Part shown: one piece after another, positions 39,399 through 51,860 of the stretch | Layout: every line of letters begins with the position of its first letter | Position numbering within the stretch: position 1 is the stretch's first letter | Origin: Whitmania pigra | Lineage: Eukaryota; Annelida; Clitellata; Hirudinida; Haemopidae | DNA length: 64,000 nt | Direction: 5' to 3' | NCBI GenBank assembly: GCA_021613335.1 | Contig: JAJTWR010000044.1 | Location: forward strand, 2,230,001-2,294,000 | The notes under the pieces: model-generated | The model's input: only the letters and a program-made list of their open reading frames with translations | What the model was told of the DNA's origin: nothing | Database searches by the model: none | Translations under genes and position numbers: made by a program

Positions 39399-39462
39399 AA
39401 GCATTCTTTATTTATTTATTTGATTATAGTCCGTTGCATGACTGAGATGATTTGGACTCTCG
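39399..39462 (-). repeat. SINE tail fragment
   Basis: Reversed it reads CATCTCAGTCATGCAACGGA, CTATAATCAAATAAATAAAT, nearly the same as 57310-57345. It abuts the SINE at 39292-39391, giving head-to-tail copies. Confidence 0.7.
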
Positions 39463-39879
39463 AAGCATTCACAATATGGTTGCCTTATATTTACTGTCAT
39501 CACTATCACAAAATATAGCTCCTCCCATCGTGCATACTAATATCATCCTGACGGGGGCAGTTTATCGCCAGCCGGAAACTCATGGTGTCACCACTTTCAC
39601 AAAAAACCATAAATTAATTGGTGGTGGCCCACAAATTTGACGTGGAAAACAAATTTGGAAATTTTCATCTTAATCGTGGAGGTCGTTTTCGTTGTTCAAG
39701 CTGATGTTGCTCCTTTTGCGGCATATAGGGGAAAATAAGGTAAAATGGACTAGAACGAATGGTTTTCATTCTTTTGCATATAAACGCTTAGTTTATTATT
39801 TCATATATGTTGAAAAATCAAAAGAGCAGCAAATCAAAGGCCAAAGATATAAAGAAGCAAACATCAACACGAGAAGAGA

Positions 39880-40850
39880 AAGAGATGGTATGCTAAAGAG
39901 ATTTTATGTTAGTACTGAACAAGGAGCCAGCAAAGCCTTAAAATGTGCTTATGCAAATGCAAGGAGTATAGCGAAGAGAAGAGAGCAGAACTTGAACTAA
40001 TTGCTGGAGAAGAGAATCCTGAACTTAAAGGTTTTATAGAGACATGGACTAAGGAAAGTATCCAAAATCACGAATTGATGCTTGACGGATAGCAGCTACT
40101 AAGAAAAGACAGGGAGGGACAAAAGGAATCTGGTCAAGGAGATGGAGGAGAAACACTTTATGTTAAGAACTGTAATAAAAGCTATAATAAGGGAAGATTT
40201 TCAATTTGAGACATTTAAGGAAAGTTTATGGTGTGATATTTATTTAGATAATTTTAATTTGCTGGTTGGTTTATGTTACAGAACACCAAACTCTAAAGAT
40301 GATACAGGTTTTTATGAAGTTATTAGGAGAAGCAGCAAAGTGACATCATTAATAATGGGAGATTTTGACTATCATGTCGAGTGGAACAGCTTTTCAGGAA
40401 AAAGGCCTGAGGATATAAATTTCTTAAATTGCGTAATCGATGCTTTACTTTTCTAGCATGTTCAAGATCCAACTAAGGGACCAAACATACTGGACCTGGT
40501 TCTGACTAGTGAGGAGGACATGGTGGAAGATCTGACGGTTGGAGGACTTTGGGACAAATGATCACCAAATAATCAGATGGAATAAAAGAAAAAAAAGACG
40601 AGCAAAGGAAGTAACACATTTTATAGTTTTTTAAGGCTAACTATGACATAATAAGAAAATCAATAACAGAGCTCGATCTACCTAGAAAAACGACAGACAC
40701 TTATGTAAAAGAATCCTGGAATATTACTAAGGAAAAGTTAATTAACCTAGTTAAAAGGCATGTTCCAAAGCAAAACAGATTGCAAAACAGACTGCCATGG
40801 ATCACCAGAGATGTAATCAAGGCTAAAAAGGTAAAATATAATTAAAAGTT
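39880..40850 (+). pseudogene. Non-LTR retrotransposon endonuclease-domain relic
   Basis: Frameshifted plus-strand pieces: CAYANARSIAKR, PELKGFIETWTKESIQNHEL, RKDREG, GETLYVKNCN, then ESLWCDIYLDNFNLLVGLCY with RTPNS, SLIMGDFDYHVEW, and TKGPNILDLVLTSEED. This order is the apurinic-like endonuclease of CR1/jockey-type LINEs. A linker up to about 40840 (PWITRDVIKAKK) follows, but no reverse transcriptase. At least three frame changes and stops make it inactive. Confidence 0.88.
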
Positions 40851-42479
40851 AATCTCAAACGAGCGATTTAATTAATTTTTATTTGATAAAAATATTGTTT
40901 AAAAACGTTTTAATTAATAAATTCGACGTGGTTTTTTGGCTTAAAACGTTCAGGTGAATACATTTAAATAATTAAAATTTATATTGTTCAAAGTAACTTT
41001 GCAAAAAATCTTTGAATTAATATTAAATGAGAACAAATAGGGATGCAATTTGAACCCCAAGAACCGGAAAAGTAACTTTTTATCACGAACCGTATGAGGG
41101 TTAAGTGATATCCTAGTCGGTTTAGCATTCTTTGATTCAGAGACCAAGTCAGCCAAGGTTAGGGCAGGCAAACGAGCCAGTAAGCTAGCAAGCCACCAAA
41201 CCAGCTCGTGAAGCCATCGACAAAACTCTCGTCTGGGCTAGCCTCCCACCCGGCCTCGCGGCAGTCTGGCGGGCTGTGGAATCGGTTCCCTGACTTTAGA
41301 CTAGACACAAAGAAAGGTCATCTCATGTTTTATGAGGGTTCCTCCATCCGAATTTTGGTTAAAAGCAAAAATAGATCGTCTCCTCAAGTTGTGCGAGGGT
41401 TTGCCTTCCTTGGAAAAAGCTGAAATGACATCCCTGTCTATAAGTTGTAGGGCCTATTTAGCCAACCAATAAAAAACAGTTTATACTCACTGCAAGCGTC
41501 TACTGATCATCACGAAAGAAAAATATTGTTATATTAGATAAATAAGTAGTGATCTATTAAACTAAGTTTTGTAAAACAATTGTTTGTTGGTGATGAATAA
41601 TCAAAGCCTGAAATCCTCCAAGTTTAAGCCCTTCAAATCAATAAAAAATCGACTTGAGAAGGTACTTAAAAAATCTAACAACACTCATTACTAACTTTCT
41701 TAGTTTTACTTATTTTATACTTTAATTTTTTGCTTAATTAATAAGCTTCTATCAACATTCAATGAGTTTCTTATTGTAATTATAATATTAGTTATTATTA
41801 ATTATTATACTTGTTATATTAATTTTAATAAATAATACATAATTATAACTAATGAACTTAGACACATCATAGCATTAATTGGTATAAATAATATGTTAGC
41901 TGATAACAAAAATATGTTCAAATAACGTGTTGTATCTTATAGGAAACAAAATAAAGTTAACATAAAGCATAATTACTTCTATTTAATTATTTAAGTGTTC
42001 CATATCGATTTTGTTTAGAAAATGTAAACTTTTGAATTTACATTTAAATATTTTATTTTTAATTTTTTCGGTAGTGTGGGAGTTGAAACCATAAAATCCC
42101 CCTCTAAGTACGGCCCTGGGTGCTGCCTAGTGGGAGCCCAATTTTCCTGTCGGCTATCCTGCACGCAAGTCATGTTAAAGAAACGTTTTGTATGTTTTAA
42201 ACAATGCGATCATCGGCCTTATAAACCTTTTTATCTACAAAAAAATCTTTATGTAAAAAAATATTGTAAATATTTAAAATCACGGACCCTACATACGACA
42301 AAAATTAAGACGTAAATTTGATGGAATTTTTATTGGCATACAATACAATATACATACAAATAACCTAAGTAGCCATTCTAACTTTAGTATGACCTATAAT
42401 ACAACCAACAATTTTAAAAGTAGGGTTTGAGAATCCCCGAGAATAACAAATCTCTTTTTACTAGTTCGAAAGTACTAAA
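40851..42479. other. Intergenic with one MITE copy
   Basis: About 41285-41436, read on minus, is a MITE copy starting CAGGGATGTCATTTCAGC, of the same family as 51515 and 19181. The rest is AT-rich with no gene. Confidence 0.55.
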
Positions 42480-45400
42480 TTAGTGTTCGCTGACGACCTC
42501 TTCGGGCAAATCTTCTTCTTTCGTGACTTCGTAGGTGAAAGTCATGTTCTTCATGATGATCTTGTTAGATAAATCACAAATTGTCTCCAACTCGTTGTTG
42601 AATTGAATGTTATTCTCTTCCACCATTCGTCGACTTATCCTCTTCCACCTAAAAAAAAAACCGAAAGACAACGCGGTTCAAAGGAATTCCGAATGCACTA
42701 CTTTTCTAGTGGATGTCAATGATACAATTTGGCAATGCTATGAACAATTTAATTGAGTAACAATTTAATGAATGCTAAAGGCACCTGTTCCATAGAAATA
42801 AGCCTCCTATGGCCACAAGAATCAAGAAAATGAATAATCCCACACAAACACCCACGGTAATCTTTACTGCGTCTTTAGATGGACCTGTTTAACAAATTAT
42901 TATTAATATTGCAGCCTGTCAATTAAGACATATCGATGGACCTGTTTAACAAATTATTATTAATATTGCAGCCTGTCAATTAATCGTCATAAATGCTATC
43001 GGAACCTCCTGCTAAATGGGCACAGGTTTCATCTGTCTGGTTATGTGCTACTTGGGAAGTAGTTATTTCTGAAAACCCACTGGAAGGAGATGTGGATGAA
43101 TCTTCTGTTTTCTCAGGCTCCCCAGTTTGTTCAGTGTTCGGATTAGTTGATGAAGTGGTGAAGAATACGGTGGGTGTCGAAACTGTGGCTTCTGACCCAG
43201 TTGAATTATTAACAGATTGGTGGGTGTTCATTATTTCAACAGATGGATCAGTTGATCCTGAAGCAGTTGTTGATTCAGCGCTGAAAGTTGTTCTAGTGGT
43301 TAAATCGGTCGTTTGAGGCTCTGCTGTTGTTATAGAGGTTGAAAGCTCTGATGCTGTTGTTTTCGCAATAGTTGAAAGCAGCTTGGTCTTTGGTATCGTT
43401 GTTGAAAGCTCTGTTGTTGTTGCTTCAGTAATTGAAAAAATAGTTATTGTCGGTTTACTGGTTGAAGGCTCCGTTGTTGATGCAGTTGCCTCGGTGACTG
43501 AAGTAATATTTGTTGTCGTTGTTGTTGTTGGTTTAGTAAAAGGCCGCTTGATCTTTGATTTTGTAGTTGGAGGCTCAGTTGTCGTAGTTTCAGTGGTTGA
43601 AGGTTTTGTCGTTGTTGTTGTTTTGATGGTCGAAGGTTCTGTTGTTGTCGTTGTTACTTCGGTTGTTGAAGTAATAATGGTTACTGTAGTTGTTGGTTCA
43701 GTGGTTGAAGGATCTGTTGGTAGTTTAGTAAATGTTCGCTTGATCTTTGATTTTGTTGTTGTTGTTTCGGTCGCCAACGGTTCTGTTGCTGTTTCTGTTG
43801 CTTTGGTCGTTGACGGTTCTGTTTTTGTTGTTGTTGCTTTGGTGGTCGAGGGTTCTGTTGGTGTTGTTGTTGCTTCGGTTGTTGAAGGTTCTGTTGTTGT
43901 TGTTGTTAATTCGGTTGTTGAAGGTTCTGTTGTTGTTGTTGTTGCTTTTGTGGTCGAGGGTTTTGTTGTTGTTGTTGTTACTTCGGTTGTTGAAGGTTTT
44001 GTTGTTGTTGCTTCGGTTGTTGAAGGTTCCGTTGTTGTTGTTGAAGGTTTTGTTGTTGTTATTTCGGTTGTTGAAGTTTCTGTTGTTGTTGTTGTTGTTA
44101 CTTCAGTTGTTGAAGGTTCTGTTTTTGTTGTTGCTTCGGTTTTTGAAGGTTCTGTTGTTGTTACTTCGGTTGTTGAAGTTTCTGTTGTTGTTGTTGCTTT
44201 TGTGGTCGAGGGTTTTGTTGTTGTTGTTACTTCGGTTGTTGAAGGATCCGTTGTTGTTGTTGAAGGTTTTGTTGTTGTTGCTTCGGTTGTTGAAGGTTCT
44301 GTTGGTGTTGTTATTTCGGTTGTTGAAGTTTCTGTTGTTGTTGTTGCTTCGGTTGTTGAAGGTTCCGTTGTTGTTGTTGCTTTGGTGATCGAAGGTTCTG
44401 TTGTTGTTGTTGTTGCTTCGGTTGTTGAAGGTTCTGTTGTTGCTTCGGTTGTTGAAGGTTCTGTTGCTACTTCGGTTGTTGAAGGTTCCGTTGTTGTTGT
44501 TGCTTTGGTGATCGAAGGTTCTGTTGTTGTTGTTGTTTCAGTTTTTAAAGGTTCCGTTGTTGTTGTTGAAGGTTTTGTTGTTGTTGCTTTGGTTGTTGAA
44601 GGTTCTGTTGTTGTTGTTAATTCGGTTGTTGAAGGTTCTGTTGTTGTTGTTGTTGCTTCGGTTGTTGAAGGTTCTGTTGTTGTTGTTGCTTCGGTTGTTG
44701 AAGGTTCTGTTGTTGCTTCGGTTGTTGAAGGTTCTGTTGCTACTTCGGTTGTTGAAGGTTCCGTTGTTGTTGTTGCTTTGGTGATCGAAGGTTCTGTTGT
44801 TGTTGTTGTTTCAGTTTTTAAAGGTTCCGTTGTTGTTGTTGAAGGTTTTGTTGTTGTTGCTTTGGTTGTTGAAGGTTCTGTTGTTGTTGTTAATTCGGTT
44901 GTTGAAGGTTCTGTTGTTGTTGTTGTTGCTTTTGTGGTCGAGGGTTTTGTTGTTGTTGTTGTTACTTCGGTTGTTGAAGGTTTTGTTGTTGTTGCTTCGG
45001 TTGTTGAAGGTTCCGTTGTTGTTGTTGAAGGTTTTGTTGTTGTTATTTCGGTTGTTGAAGTTTCTGTTGTTGTTGTTGTTGTTACTTCAGTTGTTGAAGG
45101 TTCTGTTTTTGTTGTTGCTTCGGTTTTTGAAGGTTCTGTTGTTGTTACTTCGGTTGTTGAAGTTTCTGTTGTTGTTGTTGCTTTTGTGGTCGAGGGTTTT
45201 GTTGTTGTTGTTACTACTTCGGTTGTTGAAGGATCCGTTGTTGTTGTTGAAGTTTTGTTGTTGTTGTGCTTCGGTTGTTGAAGGTTCTGTTGGTGTTGTT
45301 ATTTCGGTTGTTGAAGTTTCTGTTGTTGTTGTTGCTTCGGTTGTTGAAGGTTCCGTTGTTGTTGTTGCTTTGGTGATCGAAGGTTCTGTTGTTGTTGTTG

Positions 45401-46833
45401 TTGCTTCGGTTGTTGAAGTTTCTGTTGTTGTTGTTGCTTTTGTGGTCGAGGGTTTTGTTGTTGTTGTTACTTCGGTTGTTGAAGGATCCGTTGTTGTTGT
45501 TGAAGGTTTTGTTGTTGTTGCTTCGGTTGTTGAAGGTTCCGTTGTTGTTGTTGCTTTGGTGATCGAAGGTTCTGTTGTTGTTGTTGTTGCTTCGGTTGTT
45601 GAAGGTTCTGTTGTTGCTTCGGTTGTTGAAGGTTCTGTTGTTGCTTCGGTTGTTGAAGGTTCTGTTGCTACTTCGGTTGTTGAAGGTTCCGTTGTTGTTG
45701 TTGCTTTGGTGATCGAAGGTTCTGTTGTTGTTGTTTCAGTTTTTAAAGGTTCCGTTGTTGTTGAAGGTTTTGTTGTTGTTGCTTTGGTTGTTGAAGGTTC
45801 TGTTGTTGTTGTTGTTGTTTCGGTTGTTGAAGGTTCTGTTGTTGTTGATGGTGAATCAGTGGTTGATATCTCAGTGATCATTTCTGTTGATTTGGTATGA
45901 GATGGCACAAACTCTTTTGGGTTGTCCCCCATGTTGCAAATGACTTTTACTTTGGTCCTGGGTTTGGCTTGAAAAAATATTAATATATTCTAATATTGCA
46001 ATCTATATAAATTTCGTGGATTACGATAATATTTAAAAAAGAGTGAGACCTTTTCAACTAGATAAACAAAGATGTCATAAAGTTATTTGCTCTGTTACAA
46101 AATTTATGCACTTTCGGCTTTCTTGAAGTTTCTAAACAGAGTTTTAACCAAGCTCAGTGAACGCGATATTTCCGCCCAATAAATTACCTCATTTAAAAAA
46201 AATGACTTTCATTGTATAACAATTATATGGTCTTATTATATTAGTATATTAATAATATTGAATCTACAATGAGAAGAAAGAGTCAGATCACATACAAATG
46301 CTTACTCAAAAAATTTTATATTCTGCCCAAATGTCGTGTGCTTGAAATTTTAAGAAGTAACTTACTTGTAATTCCAATGAAAAATTTTCCAAATCGAGCT
46401 TCCGTTTGTTTATATTTGAGGATCACCTCAGAAGTGAAAAAACTGCCCAACTTTTCGTTTAAATTTGAACCAAGGCACTTTTCGGATTTCTGATTGTCGT
46501 CATAGATTGTGAAGACGTCTTGGCAGGAACCCTTAAAGAGCGCTTCACGCACCTGGACTGCAAATTCAACTTCTTTCTCTGAAGACAAACGACACCAGCA
46601 GTTGCTTACGGGAATCATCTCAGATCGTGGATAAATAGGATTTGAGATTTGTAACAACTCAAGCTCGGTGCTTAAACTTTTGCACATGTCTGTGGCTGCA
46701 TTTGCCATGGGTGCTGTCAAAAAAGGAATCAAGTAAAATAATTTGATTGATCAATACAAATAAATATCAACTAACTCAGCTGATAAATTGACATCACAAG
46801 CACAAAAATTCCAAATATATTATTGGAATCCAT
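42480..46833 (-). CDS. Mucin-like type I transmembrane protein, frameshifted in the repeat array
   Basis: Five minus-strand exons in phase: 46776-46833, 46366-46713, 43006-45967, 42785-42884 and 42480-42648. The N-terminus is a signal peptide (IFGIFVLVMSIYQL). A domain of about 130 residues follows with cysteines in MCK, CWC, SCQ, KCL and ICN, which I cannot assign to a family. Then comes a Thr/Ser/Pro array of over 900 residues built from units like STTEATTTTTEP, a typical O-glycosylated stalk. A transmembrane helix (ITVGVCVGLFIFLILVAIGG) and a 56-residue cytoplasmic tail (RWKRISRRMVEENN to VVSEH) close it. Near 45250-45280 the array has a net +1 change relative to its own repeats that breaks the frame, so as written the protein is interrupted. 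An assembly slip is as likely as a true mutation. Function unknown; a cell-surface receptor or mucin is inferred. Confidence 0.75.
42881..42994. repeat. 57-bp tandem duplication covering a splice acceptor
   Basis: Two copies (42881-42937 and 42938-42994) start GGACCTGTTTAACAAATTAT and end differently in their last bases. The copy at 42881 includes the acceptor of the transmembrane exon, so the second copy carries a decoy acceptor. Confidence 0.93.
43400..45890. repeat. Coding Thr-rich tandem array
   Basis: About 2.5 kb of GTTGTTGTT-type sequence on plus (ACAACAACA on minus), with higher-order duplications, for example near-identical blocks at about 44440-44640 and 44715-44900, and 43935-44250 and 44925-45240. 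Confidence 0.95.
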
Positions 46834-48448
46834 TTTTTGTTATGTATCAGTGAGTCAGGAAATAATTTGTAGACTTTTATAAGGTATCCAAGGCCTGTCA
46901 CTCATGATGATAGCAGAGTTCTAGAGAGAAAAAATTAGCTTATCCCAATCCTTAAGAACCAATGAAATGTGGCGTGATCATTTTGATATTCCACTTGTAC
47001 GAAGGTGTATTTGTCAAGTGTTTAACATCGACCAGGGATTCAAAAATAGGCTATATGATCAACTTTAAGATGACTAGACGAGTCATTCTTGGTGAATAAT
47101 TTATCGAGCTTATTAAGTTGTTAAGGCCAATTAAAATCAGCCGATTACTAATAGGCTCAAATAACAAAACATGAAAAGTATGTTAACTACATAGAAAAGA
47201 TTGTCTTTGATATTTGCGTACATGGAATGAAAACTAAGAAATTAGCTGGTCATCTCCAAAACCCAGTCAATTTTGCTCTCAGCTATTAATTGATAGATGA
47301 CAATATTAATTAACTTCAGCGAATTAAATTTTTTAAAATAAAATCTTGCTAAAAATAAAGTCATTAAAAGAGAAAGAAACAAGACGTGACATCAATTACT
47401 ACAGTTCAGTGCGTGGCGCCACCCACATACCGCCAGAGGTGATAAAACAAATGCCAGTCTTAAGCACGCTGAAAAAGTAGTGGAGAGAGAATTAGCTTAT
47501 TATTCTACAGTCATTTTCTGGTCTGTTTACAGATAGAAAAAAAGCTAGATGTTCTGTGAATTGGAGGAGCACAAGAGCTGTGGCTTCGCTAAGGGGTCGG
47601 GTTCCACACTGCATCTGGTGGCATATTTACAAACCCGTGCCTAGAACGACATTGAACGAAATTTGTTTGTAAATTCTTATTTGATTGTTGTTCCATGAAA
47701 ATAAATATTTGAGAGCTTTTCGAAATTTTGGAGGTTAACGGTCAAGAGGGGGCGACAAGAACAGTTGGTACGCCACTGCTTTAGTGCACGGATTTCTGCT
47801 TGTCCATTAAATTTCTAACATGTACGGAAAATATACATATAACAGATAATGTAAATAATGTCAATAATAAGTTTTAAAATCCAAATTGATAATATAAAAC
47901 GCGAAACAGCGCACCAAATTATCAAAATTGACTACCAAATCAATAACGTTAACAGAGCGCGAAATCCATAGTCTCTAGTTAGCAAACTCAATTAATTCTT
48001 TATCAATTACTAGCGGTGTGTTCGCTTTTTAGGTTTCTTCGGGGTCATTCCGTAAGACTTAAGCAACTTTTAAGTAAGCCGTTCTGATTGAAAGAACTCA
48101 ACAAAGTCTAAACTGTTAAATTTCTCAACGGGAGTAACTACGATTCATTTAAAGGAGAAATGTAATTTAATTTTTTTTTAACTAAATATTTTTTTAAATA
48201 AAATACTGGCACAGGCATGTGGATTCATTCCTGTATTAGTAATAATACATTAATAATGTCTAAAAGAATCATCCCTGTACTGTTCATCCCTGGCGCTTAT
48301 ATCAATGATCTTTGTGTGAGCCTTTTTTTTTATAGCGGGTTATTACTTTAAAAGGGCAGTTTTTGCCTTGAGTTGGATTAAGTTAATTGCATTCAAAGCA
48401 GTGACGCAACTACTACAAGTGCCGCTTGCGACCGACTGTCAGAGAAAT
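46834..48448. other. Intergenic region between divergent mucin-like and ankyrin/SOCS genes
   Basis: Both promoters should be here by orientation. AT-rich, no coding exon seen. ACGCCACTG at about 47771 resembles an element end. Confidence 0.45.
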
Positions 48449-50528
48449 ATGTCTTTGAACGTATTGCAAGCGGTGAGGGTCGGTGATGTGGATCTGTTAA
48501 AAAAATTAATTGATGAAGGTAAACCGAAATTGTTTTTGCCTTGCATGATTTTTATACACAAACATTCCCAAATTCAAGGTTATCCTATGGATATTAAAGA
48601 TAATAATGGCTGGTGCCCATTTCACGAGGCTGCCTCCAGAAACAACTTAGAATGCCTGAAATTATTAATATCACACGGTAATTTTTTTTATTAGTTGCAT
48701 CATTATTTTAATTTCTTTGTGAGTTGTAAGTTAGTTATTTATGCAGCTTATTTCATATTTTACAGATTGCTCAGAAATAAATTCTGTTTCCTTTGAGAAT
48801 AAGACTCCTCTTTTTTTAAGTGCCAGCAGCAATAGCCTTAAATGCCTGAAATTTTTGTTAGCAAATGGAGCTGACCCTAATATAAGTGACCATATGGGGA
48901 AATCACCAATGCACTCAGGTAATTTTAGAATATTGCAAATTTAACAATTTTGTATGCTATGAATGGCTTTAATTTTTGTCATTAAGTCTACTGAAAGGGA
49001 TTCAACTTAATTTGAAGTTTAGTTGTTGATTTTTTTGTTATTTTCAAGTGCAGCCGCTTCTGTTGGAAACATGGAAATGATTATTGAGCTTTTGAGGAGT
49101 AATGCCGAAATTGATGCCCAAATGTATGATGGTTCTACACCACTTCATGAAGCTGTTGAGAAAAACCGGCCAAATGCAGTTGAGCTACTGATTGAAAGTG
49201 GAGCTAACATCAACATTTGTGATGAAAATGGCATATGGCCATTCTTCTTGGCAGCTTATCTAGGATTGACTGATTGTCTCAAGGTGTTCTTAAAGGCATT
49301 TCAAGAATCAATGAGACCTTCAGGTTTGGCTTTGTCTTTTAAGTGTGCCACATTCCTTAATTGTGATCTTTTTGTTTTTTTCTGCACCAGAGATTGCATC
49401 AATTGTTAACATTCCTAAGGAAGATGGTTGTACACCTCTTTTTGTTGCTGCACAGGCAGGACAAATTGATTGTGTGAAGCTCTTACTTGAATCAGGAGCC
49501 AATGCCAACATTATTATTGAAAATACCACGGCTTTGCCCCTCCACATTGCTTTATGGAAAAATCATACAGAGTGAGTTTTTATTTCATGTTCTTAGTAAG
49601 GCTAATATTACCATAATTTTAATTTAACATAACCTTTATGTTTCAGAATAGTTAGACTGTTGTTGCCTTTAACATTGAAAGAGGCCTTAAATAAATGTGG
49701 AAGCAATCCTTTCCTTTATGCTCTAAATGACGTCGGCGACGTTACGACCTTCAATCTACTTATCGAACACGATTTTGGGATTAATACACTTAGCGAGTCA
49801 CCGATCAAGATAGAAAATTTTTTATACTATTATTTCCCATCTTTTGAAGACCTACTAATGACACCACTTACTTATGCCATACTCCAAGAATCACCATCAA
49901 ATTTTATAGACTTAATTTTGGAGAAACAAAGAGATTCCCATTCTTTTGAAGAAAATGAATTCCCTCCACTGCTAGCTGCTTTGAGTAAAAATAACTTGCC
50001 TTTAGCATCTGATCTTATCAGGAGATGGAATCAGATCAATATTTATTTGTCCCCATATCCCTTTAACATGTCTCTAATTGCAGCTCGTGCTGAGGAGAGT
50101 CTGAAATTTGTTATCCGGATGGGTGCTGAGGTAGAAAGTCTATTTTATGATAATAGCATCAATATCATGAAGAAAATATTGGCCAAGGCTGAAGGAAATG
50201 CTAAATATCGTTTGGAGATGGTATTATGTCGATCATTTTACAATAGTCGGAAGGAAGTGTTTCCACCGGAGCTGTCCTCATTATTCAGCTCAAAAGGTCG
50301 AAACGTGGTGTCTCGATTTCCAAGTAATACTTTCTATTTATTTTAAATGATTTTTTTAAAAGTATTAATGGAATTATTTGAACAGGCATAAGATCCTTAC
50401 AAGAACTTTGCAGAAGAGTCATAAGACCTTTTTTTTCCTTTGGTGACTTTTTGAACAATTTAGAATGTCTTAAAGGAGTCGTTCCAGACCCACTCATAAA
50501 CTTTATACTTCATGTTGACATTCCATAA
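48449..50528 (+). CDS. Ankyrin-repeat and SOCS-box protein (ASB type)
   Basis: Seven exons, 530 residues: 48449-48518, 48579-48677, 48766-48918, 49054-49323, 49391-49571, 49647-50323 and 50386-50528. About six to eight ankyrin repeats occupy the first half (GWCPFHEAASRNNLECLKLL, KTPLFLSASSNSLKCLKFLL, STPLHEAVEKNRPNAVELLI, CTPLFVAAQAGQIDCVKLLL). A long, less regular repeat-like region follows. The C-terminus is a SOCS box (SLQELCRRVIRPFF, VVPDPLINFIL). SOCS-box proteins recruit Elongin B/C and Cullin-5 to ubiquitinate a substrate held by the ankyrin repeats. Length and layout are near ASB3 (518 residues), but I cannot fix the paralogue. The ATG at 48449 is the first in frame. Confidence 0.9.
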
Positions 50529-50788
50529 ATTCACATTGAATGAAATATTGATTTAAAATGAAGATTATGTGTGTATAATATGCACCTTTAGTGTAAGTTG
50601 GTTGATAAGGGCTCTACTATCATAAAGATAACTGAAAGAATTTAACTAATGTGGTTCACTTCCCTTCTGATCATTTAATTGGTAGGGTACAAATTACATA
50701 AATGCTTATAAATTGCTGAGCTAGACAGGTGGACTCGACATTCATTGTGCACCACGTCATTTCTATTGCTCAGTCTTATACCATAATA

Positions 50789-51215
50789 CAGTGGAACCCA
50801 ATTATCTCGACCTCGTTTGACTCGACGACCCTAAGCCGATGTTGTTGACGTGAAACTGTCTTGGAATTCTATCATTGGTTATGTCGCCGAACCCAATTCG
50901 CTCGCTCTTGATCTTGGTTGGGAGGAAGTTGGGGCTGTAGCTATTCTGTTTATTTTTTCAAGTCTGGGAATCTTAAGAGAAAACTCGACAATCAGTCAAC
51001 AGAAAAAAAGTATGAAATAAAATTGCGTAAATCATGTCAGGCGCTGTTGTGTACAAAAGCACATGCATGTGCATTCTCATCTGCTAACGCACATTGTTTA
51101 CATAAAGAAATTCCAGGCACCTGTTAATATACAGCCTTAATATTGATTTTTTGGTTATCTCAATCATCAGCTATCGCGATGCTTTTTGGCAAATCCCTAG
51201 GCTTCTGTTATTTTT
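50789..51215 (+). mobile_element. Tigger/pogo-like transposon relic
   Basis: Begins CAGTGGAACCCAATTATCTC after TA, the pogo/Tigger terminal style. It encodes a short LKRKLDNQSTEKKYEI stretch like the CENP-B-type N-terminal domain of these transposases. Its 3' part (TTAATATACAGCC, CGATGCTTTTTGGCAAA) also occurs reversed at about 12985-13075. The right terminal repeat is not visible here. Confidence 0.72.
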
Positions 51216-51514
51216 TTCTAGTGACGTCTCGTTATTGTGGGCAGACCCCACATACATTAATTAATGTAGTGATCTAGGTTGCAATTGCAACCAACAATTA
51301 GGTTGCTAACCAGAAGACTTTTTTTGCTTGTCATCTTGATGAATGGTAGTCATTTCGTAGGCAATCACCAACCAATTTCACCGGCGCCTCCACCTAAGTC
51401 AATACCGTCTTGATTGCGGGGTGTAAGCTGGATGGGATGACTGTTCTTGTGGATTGCGCAATAACTTTGCTAAAAATAAAACTCAAATTGTTAAGAATTT
51501 GGGCAGGTTAGTTG

Positions 51515-51701
51515 CAGGGATGTCATTTCAGCATTTTCCAAAGGAGGCAAACCCCAGCACAACTTGAAGAGACGACCTTTTTTACTTCTAGCCAAAATTC
51601 AGGGAAAGGGGTAGACCGTCATAAAACATAACCATTGATGACCATTTTTTTGAGTCGAATCTAAAGTCAACGGCCCCACTTCCCCCAAACTTTTGCTCAT
51701 G
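51515..51701 (+). mobile_element. MITE of the GGGATGTCATTTC family
   Basis: Starts CAGGGATGTCATTTCAGC; flanks GTTAGTTG (51507-51514) and GTTAGTTA (51702-51709) form a 7/8 duplication. It lies 160 bp upstream of the glycerate kinase start, possibly in its promoter. Confidence 0.75.
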
Positions 51702-51860
51702 GTTAGTTAAGCAATCGGTCTCGGAGACGTACATCTTAAAACCGTACTTTTTTAAAAACCGTGGTTTAATTGTTTCACCGCTGAAGTTGTAAGTCATGTA
51801 AACAAATTCGGTATAGGTCGAGGTCATTTAAAAGGCCCGAGTTCTTGAAGATTCCTGCTC

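Noticed and set aside
43383..45281. A 632-codon plus-strand open frame of Val/Gly/Ser repeats
   Set aside because: It is the antisense reading of the Thr-rich array; the minus strand has splice sites, a signal peptide and a transmembrane helix.
48368..48448. Upstream extension of the ankyrin/SOCS protein
   Set aside because: The extension begins at TTG with no ATG; the ATG at 48449 fits the family start.
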